Assembly (NCBI GenBank): GCA_017453085.1
Contig: JAFTKV010000165.1
Coordinates: forward strand, 1-6,403
Direction: 5' to 3'
DNA: 6,403 nucleotides
Source: Clostridia bacterium
GTDB lineage: Bacteria > Bacillota > Clostridia > Oscillospirales > CAG-272
The position numbers and the translations under genes are program-made. The notes under the pieces were generated by a model. The model ran no database searches. It was not told the DNA's origin and saw nothing but the letters and a program-made list of their open reading frames with translations. Below, piece after piece: positions 1 to 6,053 of the stretch (position 1 is its first letter; each line of letters begins with the position of its first letter).

Positions 1-152
1 TGCAGCTCAACGCTGACACCGCTTTTGCCAACCGCAACAAAGAAGACATCGTTTGGACCGCATGGGCTGACAAGACCCAGGATCAGGATTACGATCCTTG
101 GGGCTGCTCCGCTGCCATCGCGCTGATGTTCAACTGCGAACCTTGGTGGTAA
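1..152 (+). CDS. 3' end of an unrecognised protein gene (partial)
   Basis: An open frame (codons starting at position 3) runs in from the left edge for 49 codons to a TAA at 150-152. I do not recognise the protein. The visible C-terminus is acidic and unusually rich in aromatic residues: it has tryptophans in the segments IVWTAWADK and DYDPWGC and ends in EPWW. Two cysteines (in PWGCS and FNCEP) are present. No membrane segment or known motif is visible in this tail. It is called coding because it is open to the edge, has no awkward codons, and stops just before a series of hairpins, as a real gene end would. It converges on the sigma-factor gene at 309-2849. Function cannot be assigned from this fragment. 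Confidence 0.6.
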   Translation, partial: QLNADTAFANRNKEDIVWTAWADKTQDQDYDPWGCSAAIALMFNCEPWW

Positions 153-160
153 AGAGGTCG

Positions 161-177
161 ATGGGGCTCTGCCCCAT
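161..177. repeat. Short GC-rich hairpin after the left-edge gene
   Basis: A perfect 7-bp inverted repeat, ATGGGGC / GCCCCAT, with a 3-nt TCT loop begins 9 nt after the stop codon of the left-edge gene. No T-run follows on either strand, so it is not a canonical terminator by itself. It may protect the 3' end of the mRNA, or form part of a composite intergenic repeat with the hairpin at 184-213. Confidence 0.5.
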
Positions 178-183
178 GCCCCG

Positions 184-229
184 CACGAAACCTTCTTGAA
201 AGAAGGTTTCGTGACTTCCAAGAACTTTT
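184..229 (+). repeat. Intergenic hairpin repeat, copy 1 (13-bp stem plus CCAAGAACTTTT tail)
   Basis: A perfect 13-bp inverted repeat occupies 184-196 and 201-213 with loop TGAA. Four bases later comes the tail CCAAGAACTTTT (218-229). A second hairpin with the same stem and loop length and a near-identical tail (CCAAAAGCTTTT) lies at 2944-2987. The stem sequences differ between the copies, while the geometry and tail are kept. This looks like one family of intergenic palindromic element. A weak terminator or 3'-end stabiliser for the left-edge gene is also possible. Confidence 0.5.
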
Positions 230-235
230 GAATAT

Positions 236-259
236 CGCCTGACGAATACTCGTCAGGCG
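236..259. repeat. 10-bp inverted repeat in convergent intergenic region
   Basis: CGCCTGACGA (236-245) and its exact reverse complement (250-259) flank a 4-nt ATAC loop. Neither flank has a T-run, so an intrinsic terminator is not well supported. It lies between the hairpin repeat at 184-229 and the terminator at 267-299. Confidence 0.45.
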
Positions 260-266
260 GATAAAG

Positions 267-299
267 AAACCGCTCCGAGGTAAAGCTCGGAGCGGTTTT
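267..299. terminator. Probable bidirectional terminator between convergent genes
   Basis: A perfect 13-bp stem (267-279 with 286-298) encloses a 6-nt loop. Read on the minus strand, the stem follows the sigma-factor stop codon by about 10 nt and runs into TTTCTTTAT, a usable U-rich tail. Read on the plus strand, the stem ends in TTTTG. The symmetry and the position between converging genes suggest that it ends transcription from both sides, with the minus-strand sigma gene as the more convincing client. Confidence 0.8.
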
Positions 300-308
300 G
301 CTGTACGA

Positions 309-2849
309 TTACTTGTTGATCTTCTCCACGCCGATTTGATCGGCGAAGAGAACCAGCGAGCCCTTGGGAGAGGTCACGCAGGTGTACTCCACCGCACCGA
401 TGAGATGATCGGGCATCCCCTGTGCATCGTAGCGGCGGAACAGTCCGTCGAAGATGGGGAAATACTCGTCGGCGGCTCCTACACCTTCGTAGGCGGTGAG
501 GTCGTAACGGGCGTTGAGCTTCCCTTCTGCGTCTGCGCTGTCCATGCGGACGATACCGACGGAGGGTGCGTAGTAGAAGGTTTTGTGATCGCCTTGGTAG
601 GCAAGTCCGCCGTCTAAGCCCTTGATGTTGAGAGCAACCGAGAGACAATTGTCGAACGTTCCTGCAGGCGTAGTAATCGTGCCTACATCGCTAATCGCCA
701 AATCAATCGTCAATTCTTTCCTGAAGCGAGTCAGTTTGAGCGTTGTGACCATACCGGGTGTCCAATCGTCCGACCAAACGCAGCCGATATTGTCGTTGAT
801 CAGATCATACATAAAATTCATTAACAACGGATAGTGTTCGCTATTGCAATAGTTTTTCCATTCAAAGGAATAACGTCGTCTTCCCGGCTCCGAAAGGGTG
901 AGCTCGCCACGCTTCTTACACACGGTGCTGTTTTGGAAGAAGTTCCAACGACCCAGTTCGGTTGCATCGGGGGTGAAGTTGGTATCGGTGTCTAAAATTC
1001 TACGCATGACCTTATTGGCAACACGGGTATGAACCTTCTCGTAATCGGTAGATGCCAGCCGTTCCGCCTGTTCCATCAACGGACGAACATCGCTCAGTCT
1101 CCACTCTTGATCGGAAATCCGTGTCGCATAGCCGTCCCGAATCCGAAGCATCGTTTCACTCCAATTGCGATCATCCCACTCAAGGCGCTGTGCGGTATGA
1201 ATGGAGCTCAGCACAAAGCGGTTATCTTTGCTACCTGTTACCTCATACTTGTCAAAGTGAATAGAATAGTTGGGATTCTCGCCCTCTTTCTCATAGCACC
1301 AGTAATTACCCGTAGCAAGAGGAAAAACACCTTCGCCGCCGTTGATGTTATACTCGCTGAGCAAATAGGCTTCGAACTCCTCGTTGGTTTGCTGTTCGTA
1401 GCGCACCATACCCACGCCGTCCTTATAATAAGCGGTCGTCAAGTTTCCCTGCCAACGGTTCTCGTAATGGGTGATCCATTTTTGGCAGTTTTCAAATCTG
1501 CCGCAAGGAGTTTCTATAGTCACATCATCCGCCGCAAAGGTAAGAGTGGATACGCCATCGCTGGAAAGCTTGACTTCTCCGAGCTTCATAGCGGGGTCAA
1601 TAAAATAGTGGTCGCAACGGGAAGCGTAATAATAGAGATGTCCGGCATCAACGCTTCCGGCATTTCCGCGAGAATAACCGGGTTGCGACCAGAATCGGGT
1701 TGCACCGTCGATGATACGATATTCTTCCCCATCTGCGGCAAAACTGAGCTTATCATAATCCTTGTCACGTGCCCAAGTCTCGCATTCGATGGCGGCTTTG
1801 GCGTTGCCGTAGTATACGTAAGAGGGCGGCGCAATCTCCAGCACCTTGCGATAACAATCCAGCGCCTCGTCGATCTGATCATTATCTCTATAGGTGCATC
1901 CCAGCCAGAACCATTCTTCTGCAAGTCCTTGTGGGTAGCCGATCTGCTCCAGCAGGGGAATCTGCTTGTCGCGGATAAACTCGATCTTGTCTTTGCCCGA
2001 CAGTTTATCGCTCTCGCCATGGATGATATTACACAGCACGTCTAAATTGCCGCCCTTCTCTGCCGCTTCCTTGATGCGTGCGCGGAGAGCATCGTTCTTC
2101 GCACCGGGGAGCCACCACCAGCCCAGTTGCAGGACATCTGCCATGGCGTGGTATTTTTCCTTGGACTCGGGCAGTTCTTCTACTGCCGCAAGCACTTCGC
2201 GATAAGCGGCTTCAAAGCCTGCCGTATCGTTTTTAAGCCGCCAGAGCTTTAGCTCTGCAACCCGTTTCATTACTTTTTCAACCAAAGTATCGTCAATTCT
2301 TTCGTTCACAGCACCCAAATCCTTTCTGATGATCCTCCGACCCTCTGAAAGCCTCCATTTGACCGTGCCAATCGGCTCCCGCAGACGGTCTGCGATCTCT
2401 GCGATGGAATAGCCTTCGAAATAGTGGAGGTGGATCACCTGCCGAACCTTTTCAGGCAGTGCGCCGATACTGTCGTGGAGTGCTTCGTGAGGATCGGTCA
2501 CGCCGATGAGCTCTTCGGGAAAACGCTCGGCGGTTTCGTCCAGATTCAGGAGATCGTCCAAGCTGACCCACTCCCGATAGCGACTGACGATATTCTTGGC
2601 GCGGTTCTTGGCGATTCTGCACACCCATGCGCCGAATTTGTCGGCTTCGCGCAGGCTGTCCAACTTCATCCATGCAGAGACGAAGGCGTCCTGTGCGGCG
2701 TCCTCTGCCATATAATGGTTGCGGGTGATGGCATTTGCCGAGGCGAGTACCGCCTTTTGCCAGCGGATAACCAGCGCTTCGTAAGCCGATTGATCGCCGG
2801 TCAGGGTGAGGGTCACCAGCATAGCGTCGTTTTTTTCCGAATAGATCAT
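309..2849 (-). CDS. ECF-type sigma factor with a very large C-terminal extension
   Basis: The 846-residue product begins with an ECF sigma-70-like module. Region 2 spans about residues 22-92 (core-binding and -10 recognition helices, AEDAAQDAFVSAW). Region 4 spans about 122-178 and has a helix-turn-helix around GYSIAEIADRL...GTVKWRL. ECF factors are normally about 160-200 residues. Here about 660 residues follow: a helical, TPR-like part (about 190-355, with one good TPR near 309-341), then beta-rich sequence with two copies of a T-P-x-G-x-F-x-N-C ... Y-Y-x-x-x-V-G-x-V-R motif (444-484 and 724-769). No membrane segment or signal peptide is visible, so the protein should be cytoplasmic. The ATG at 2849 is preceded by AAAGGA with a 7-nt spacer; the ATG at codon 10 is less well placed. 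No anti-sigma gene adjoins it, so the extension may control sigma activity (inference). The signal and target genes are unknown. Confidence 0.88.
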   Translation of the reverse strand: MIYSEKNDAMLVTLTLTGDQSAYEALVIRWQKAVLASANAITRNHYMAEDAAQDAFVSAWMKLDSLREADKFGAWVCRIAKNRAKNIVSRYREWVSLDDLLNLDETAERFPEELIGVTDPHEALHDSIGALPEKVRQVIHLHYFEGYSIAEIADRLREPIGTVKWRLSEGRRIIRKDLGAVNERIDDTLVEKVMKRVAELKLWRLKNDTAGFEAAYREVLAAVEELPESKEKYHAMADVLQLGWWWLPGAKNDALRARIKEAAEKGGNLDVLCNIIHGESDKLSGKDKIEFIRDKQIPLLEQIGYPQGLAEEWFWLGCTYRDNDQIDEALDCYRKVLEIAPPSYVYYGNAKAAIECETWARDKDYDKLSFAADGEEYRIIDGATRFWSQPGYSRGNAGSVDAGHLYYYASRCDHYFIDPAMKLGEVKLSSDGVSTLTFAADDVTIETPCGRFENCQKWITHYENRWQGNLTTAYYKDGVGMVRYEQQTNEEFEAYLLSEYNINGGEGVFPLATGNYWCYEKEGENPNYSIHFDKYEVTGSKDNRFVLSSIHTAQRLEWDDRNWSETMLRIRDGYATRISDQEWRLSDVRPLMEQAERLASTDYEKVHTRVANKVMRRILDTDTNFTPDATELGRWNFFQNSTVCKKRGELTLSEPGRRRYSFEWKNYCNSEHYPLLMNFMYDLINDNIGCVWSDDWTPGMVTTLKLTRFRKELTIDLAISDVGTITTPAGTFDNCLSVALNIKGLDGGLAYQGDHKTFYYAPSVGIVRMDSADAEGKLNARYDLTAYEGVGAADEYFPIFDGLFRRYDAQGMPDHLIGAVEYTCVTSPKGSLVLFADQIGVEKINK

Positions 2850-2874
2850 TTGCGTGTCCTTTCTGTTGTGGTTT

Positions 2875-2888
2875 TCAGAAGCTTCTGA
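2875..2888. promoter_or_regulatory. 14-bp perfect palindrome in the sigma-gene leader
   Basis: TCAGAAGCTTCTGA is a perfect palindrome between the predicted -10 (2891-2897) and the ribosome binding site (2857-2862) of the sigma gene. It covers the expected transcription start. It could be a dimeric repressor site or a small leader hairpin. Only position and symmetry support this. Confidence 0.35.
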
Positions 2889-2890
2889 CT

Positions 2891-2944
2891 ATTAGACACA
2901 TGGAAAGTTGAAAAGGTTGGTGATTTGGAATTTTTTTATTTTTT
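2891..2944 (-). promoter_or_regulatory. Putative ECF-type promoter with upstream A-tract for the sigma gene
   Basis: On the minus strand, CCAACCTTTT (2920-2911) carries the AAC core typical of ECF -35 elements. TGTCTAAT (2898-2891) resembles the CGTC-type ECF -10. The gap between AAC and TGTC is 17 nt, within the usual ECF spacing. An A-rich tract (2930-2944) lies just upstream, where an UP element would sit. The -10 is about 41 nt before the ATG at 2849. The layout fits autoregulation of the sigma gene, which is common for ECF factors. The match is by eye and no start site is known. Confidence 0.5.
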
Positions 2945-2987
2945 GTGTGGACTTTTCGAGAAAAGTCCACACACCCCAAAAGCTTTT
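2944..2987 (+). repeat. Intergenic hairpin repeat, copy 2 (13-bp stem plus CCAAAAGCTTTT tail)
   Basis: TGTGTGGACTTTT (2944-2956) pairs perfectly with 2961-2973 around a CGAG loop, followed after two bases by CCAAAAGCTTTT (2976-2987). Stem length, loop length and tail match the element at 184-229. It lies 75 nt beyond the ABC transporter stop. Read in that gene's direction, the hairpin is followed by an A-run rather than a T-run, so it is not a standard intrinsic terminator for it. It may instead stabilise the mRNA 3' end. Confidence 0.5.
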
Positions 2988-3047
2988 ATGAATCAAGGCA
3001 AATGCTTGCACTGCAAAAATAGCAATCACAAATTCAGTTAGTAATAC

Positions 3048-4763
3048 TTACATATTCGCGAATTGAGAATTATACAGATCTGCATAAATGCCCTGCTTTT
3101 CCATCAGAATCGTGTGATTGCCTCTTTCCAGGATGCCTTCGTCGCCGATGACGATGATCTCGTCGGCATTCTTGATGGTGGAGAGGCGGTGAGCAACCAC
3201 CAGCGTAGTGCGTCCCTTGCAGAGACGGTCGAGAGATTGCTGAATCGCAAGCTCGGTGGCGTTATCAAGGGCAGATGTAGCTTCGTCCAGAATGAGGATT
3301 GCAGGATCCTTCAGGAAGGCGCGGGCGATGGAGATACGCTGCTTCTGACCACCCGACAGCTTCACGCCCCGCTCGCCCACGAAGGTGTTGTAGCCATCGG
3401 GAAGGGACAGGATGAAGTCGTGGATATTGGCATCCTTGGCAGCCTGCTCTACCTCTTCCCGGGTGGCATTTTGCTTGCCGTATGCGATATTTTCGTAGAT
3501 GCTGCCGGTGAACAGGAAGACGTCCTGCGCCACCATACCGATATTCTTTCGCAACGATTCCAGTGTCATGGTTGCGGTGTCGATGCCGTCAATGGTGATC
3601 TTACCCGAGGAAATAGGATAGAAACGGGGGATGATGTTACAGATGGTGGTCTTTCCCGCGCCTGAGGGGCCTACCAGTGCCACACGCTCGCCTTTGGGGA
3701 TGGTGAGGGAAAGATCTGTCAGGATGTTCTTATGCTCGTCATAGGCGAAGGTGACGCCTTCCAGCGCGATCTCGCCCTCCAAACGGTCTACAGTGATGGC
3801 GTTGGGGGATTCTTTTTCCGTCTGCTCGTCCATGATCTCGGTAAAACGAACGAAGCCCGCCATACCGTTCTGATACTGCTCCACGAAGGCGATCAGCTTG
3901 CGGATGGGATTCATGAAAACGTTGACGAAGATGACGAAGGCTGCAAACTCACCTACCGTGATCCAATCGTTGAAGACGAAGATGCCACCTGCGATCATCA
4001 CCACCAGATTGAGGAAATCGGTCATAAAGGCGGTCACAGGATGGAAATGCGCCATTACCTTGTAGGAGCGTTTGTTGGCTTCCACAAAGCGCTTGTTGCG
4101 GCTCTCAAACCGCTCCAGCTCGTGGGTTTTGTTGGTGTAGGATTTGGAAACGCGGATACCCGACAGGCTGTTTTCCAACGCGGCGTTCACCTCGCCGATC
4201 TCCACCTTATTGTTTTTGAAGGCAGTGGACAGATCGATCCGCTTGCGCATCATATAGATCAGGAAGATCGGCAGCGCGGCGTAGACGATCAGCGTCAGCG
4301 GCAAATTGATTCCCGCCATCAGGATAAACGAGCCAATCAACAGTACTGCGGAGAGGAAAAGATCCTCCGGACCGTGGTGTGCCAGCTCCGATACGTCGAA
4401 CAGGTCGTTGACCACACGGGACATGATCGTACCGGTTTTGTGATCGTCATAGTAGGAAAACGGCAGATCCTGCAGATGGGAAAAAGCCTTCCGTCTCATA
4501 TCCGCCTGCATATGCACGCCGATCACGTGGCCGTAATAGGTGACGAAGTAGTTAAAAAACAGCTTGACCAGATAGAGGATCACCGCAACCGCCGACCAGA
4601 TCAACAACAGCTTCATGTTTTTGTCGGGGATGTACTCATCCAGCATACTGCGGGTGATCATCGGGTAAAATAGATCGATCACAGCCAGTGCCAGAGCACA
4701 AGCCAGATCGGCAATAAAGACTTTCATATGCGGTCTGTAATACGCCGCAAAACGTTTGATCAT
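3048..4763 (-). CDS. ABC transporter half-exporter: fused membrane and ATP-binding domains
   Basis: The 571-residue protein has the full layout of a type I (MsbA/BmrA-like) ABC exporter half. The N-terminal membrane domain (about 1-300) has some six hydrophobic segments, near residues 15-37, 52-72, 134-152, 155-172, 248-268 and 270-290. The nucleotide-binding domain shows an A-loop Tyr341, Walker A GPSGAGKT (365-372), Q-loop Gln413, signature LSGGQ (469-473), Walker B ILILDEA (489-495) with catalytic Glu494, D-loop SALD (497-500) and switch His525. Length and motifs are complete, and nothing suggests a degenerate ATP site, so a homodimer is plausible. The substrate (drug, lipid or peptide) cannot be read from the sequence. 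The ATG at 4763 follows AAAGGGG with a 6-nt spacer. ftsZ ends 66 nt upstream with a terminator between, and I see no clear promoter of its own. No partner half-transporter is adjacent. Confidence 0.95.
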   Translation of the reverse strand: MIKRFAAYYRPHMKVFIADLACALALAVIDLFYPMITRSMLDEYIPDKNMKLLLIWSAVAVILYLVKLFFNYFVTYYGHVIGVHMQADMRRKAFSHLQDLPFSYYDDHKTGTIMSRVVNDLFDVSELAHHGPEDLFLSAVLLIGSFILMAGINLPLTLIVYAALPIFLIYMMRKRIDLSTAFKNNKVEIGEVNAALENSLSGIRVSKSYTNKTHELERFESRNKRFVEANKRSYKVMAHFHPVTAFMTDFLNLVVMIAGGIFVFNDWITVGEFAAFVIFVNVFMNPIRKLIAFVEQYQNGMAGFVRFTEIMDEQTEKESPNAITVDRLEGEIALEGVTFAYDEHKNILTDLSLTIPKGERVALVGPSGAGKTTICNIIPRFYPISSGKITIDGIDTATMTLESLRKNIGMVAQDVFLFTGSIYENIAYGKQNATREEVEQAAKDANIHDFILSLPDGYNTFVGERGVKLSGGQKQRISIARAFLKDPAILILDEATSALDNATELAIQQSLDRLCKGRTTLVVAHRLSTIKNADEIIVIGDEGILERGNHTILMEKQGIYADLYNSQFANM

Positions 4764-4784
4764 AACGGACCCCTTTCTTATTGA

Positions 4785-4814
4785 TCAAAAGAGCCTGCCG
4801 TACGGCAGGCTCTT
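4785..4814 (-). terminator. Intrinsic terminator downstream of ftsZ
   Basis: An inverted repeat (4789-4799 with 4804-4814, 11 bp, GTAC at the centre) begins 15 nt after the ftsZ stop. On the minus strand it is followed by TTTTGATC. The stem is strong and GC-rich, but the U-run is short, so some read-through into the ABC exporter gene is plausible. Confidence 0.75.
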
Positions 4815-4829
4815 GATGAGTATGTAGAA

Positions 4830-5921
4830 TTACTTCTTGCGATTCAGCAGGAAAATGTCACCGAGCAGCTTGTCGGTCTTGTCTTCCTGAGCCTCTTCCT
4901 TCTTACCTACGATATCGTCCAGAGTGGGCTTTGCCTCTTCAACGGGAGCAGCCAGGCTGTCCTTTTCGTCCTGTACGAAACCGGTAGCGATAACGGTGAT
5001 CCGCATCTCGTCTTCCAGCTTTTCGTCGATGATAGCACCCCAAATGATAGTAGCATCGGGAGAAGCTTCGCTGGTGATCATGCTGGTAGCAGCATCCATC
5101 TCCTCCAGACCCAGGTCTGCGGAGCAGGTGATGTTGACCAGAATGCCGCGTGCGCCGGAAATGGAGGTTTCCAGCAGAGGGCTGGAGATTGCAGCACGTG
5201 CAGCCTCAGCGGCCTTTTCCTTACCCTGAGCAGCACCGACACCCATGTGTGCCATGACTGAATTCTTCATAATAGTGGTAACGTCAGAAAAGTCCAGGTT
5301 GATCACACCAAAAGAGGTGACCAGATCTGCGATGGACTGTACGCCGTGCTTCAGCACGTTGTCTGCCTCGGAGAATGCGTTCAGGAACGTAATACGAGTG
5401 GTGCTGATCTGCTTCAGACGCTCGTTGGGGATAACCAGCAGAGAGTCAACGTTCTCGCTGAGCTTCTCAATGCCGCCCTCGGCCTGCTTCATTCTCTTTG
5501 CACCCTCAAAGCTGAAGGGCTTGGTGACAACCGCAACGGTCAGGATGCCCAGTTCCTTTGCGATCTTCGCAACAACGGGAGCTGCACCGGTACCGGTACC
5601 GCCGCCCATGCCGGCAGTAATGAAGACCATGTCTGCGCCCTTGATAGCTGCAGTGATGTCCTCTGCGTTCTCCTCTGCGGCAGATGCGCCTACTTCAGGG
5701 TTAGAGCCTGCGCCCTGTCCCTTGGTCAGCTTTTCGCCGATGGCAACCTTAGTGGTTGCTCTGGACTTGAGCAAAGCTGCTTTATCGGTGTTGACTGCCA
5801 CGAACTCAACGTTCTTGACACCCGAGTCGATCATACGGTTAACAGCGTTGTTTCCGCCGCCACCTACGCCGACTACTTTAATTTTGATCTTGAATTCTTC
5901 CATAGTTTCTTCGAAAGCCAT
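4830..5921 (-). CDS. ftsZ: Cell division protein FtsZ
   Basis: FtsZ is the tubulin-like GTPase that polymerises into the cytokinetic ring at midcell and recruits the divisome. The 363-residue product has the N-terminal KVVGVGGGGNNAVN loop (15-28), NTD at 44-46, the tubulin signature GGGTGTG (106-112) that binds GTP phosphates, and the T7 synergy loop NLDFSDV (208-214), whose acidic residues complete the GTPase site of the next subunit. The conserved core ends near 316. A short charged linker and a C-terminal tail GDIFLLNRKK follow. Length is normal (families run about 350-400). The tail is unlike the usual DIPxFLRxR-type peptide, lacking the proline. The start at 5921 is preceded by AGGAGGA with a 9-nt spacer; an in-frame ATG at codon 7 is less favoured. 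An ftsQ-like gene lies upstream on the same strand, as in dcw clusters, and a sigma-A promoter precedes it. Confidence 0.98.
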   Translation of the reverse strand: MAFEETMEEFKIKIKVVGVGGGGNNAVNRMIDSGVKNVEFVAVNTDKAALLKSRATTKVAIGEKLTKGQGAGSNPEVGASAAEENAEDITAAIKGADMVFITAGMGGGTGTGAAPVVAKIAKELGILTVAVVTKPFSFEGAKRMKQAEGGIEKLSENVDSLLVIPNERLKQISTTRITFLNAFSEADNVLKHGVQSIADLVTSFGVINLDFSDVTTIMKNSVMAHMGVGAAQGKEKAAEAARAAISSPLLETSISGARGILVNITCSADLGLEEMDAATSMITSEASPDATIIWGAIIDEKLEDEMRITVIATGFVQDEKDSLAAPVEEAKPTLDDIVGKKEEAQEDKTDKLLGDIFLLNRKK

Positions 5922-5985
5922 GTGTATTTATCCTCCTGCGTCTTGAATCTTTCTATATTTCTCACAAATATTTTTATATACTAAT

Positions 5986-6014
5986 ATGATACAAAATTTT
6001 CGCCTTATTTGCAA
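5986..6014 (-). promoter_or_regulatory. Sigma-A-type promoter for ftsZ
   Basis: On the minus strand, TTGCAA (6014-6009) and TATCAT (5991-5986) are separated by exactly 17 nt. Surrounding sequence is strongly AT-rich. This predicts a start near 5979 and a leader of nearly 60 nt before the ATG at 5921, with AGGAGGA at 5937-5931. It would let ftsZ be transcribed independently of the upstream ftsQ-like gene; no terminator is seen between the two, so co-transcription can also occur. Confidence 0.7.
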
Positions 6015-6019
6015 TAGAT

Positions 6020-6037
6020 TTCGCGAATGTTCACGAA
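6020..6037. promoter_or_regulatory. Tandem TTCGYGAA motif just upstream of the ftsZ promoter
   Basis: TTCGCGAA (6020-6027) and TTCACGAA (6030-6037) are spaced 10 bp start to start, about one helical turn, and begin 5 nt upstream of the -35 at 6009-6014. Two such sites on one face of the helix could bind a regulator. No regulator is identified and chance is possible. Confidence 0.3.
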
Positions 6038-6053
6038 TTATTTACAAAACCAT

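Noticed and set aside
253..648. A 131-codon minus-strand open frame overlapping the 3' end of the sigma gene
   Set aside because: It is extremely arginine-rich, lies in another frame of the sigma gene and crosses the terminator at 267-299, so it is not a plausible gene.
1029..2045. A 338-codon plus-strand open frame opposite the sigma-factor gene
   Set aside because: It lies wholly antisense to a gene with clear sigma motifs and a good ribosome binding site, and its translation shows no recognisable domain. It is an open complement frame.
309..2849. The sigma-factor gene as an assembly fusion or frameshifted pair of genes
   Set aside because: One uninterrupted frame spans both parts, and helical sequence continues smoothly after the sigma region 4. 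I saw no internal ribosome binding site and start that would mark a second gene, although I cannot test this without homologues.
2930..2973. Hairpin plus homopolymer tract as an intrinsic terminator of the ABC exporter gene
   Set aside because: In the direction of that gene the tract after the stem is A-rich, not U-rich, so the layout is wrong for an intrinsic terminator. The tract fits better as an A-tract upstream of the sigma promoter.
3732..4673. A 313-codon plus-strand open frame opposite the ABC exporter
   Set aside because: It is antisense to a gene with every ABC motif intact; its histidine- and glutamine-rich translation is a typical reverse-complement artefact.
5245..5984. Two long overlapping plus-strand open frames opposite ftsZ
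   Set aside because: Both are antisense to a fully conserved ftsZ. Long complement frames are common opposite genes with strong codon bias.
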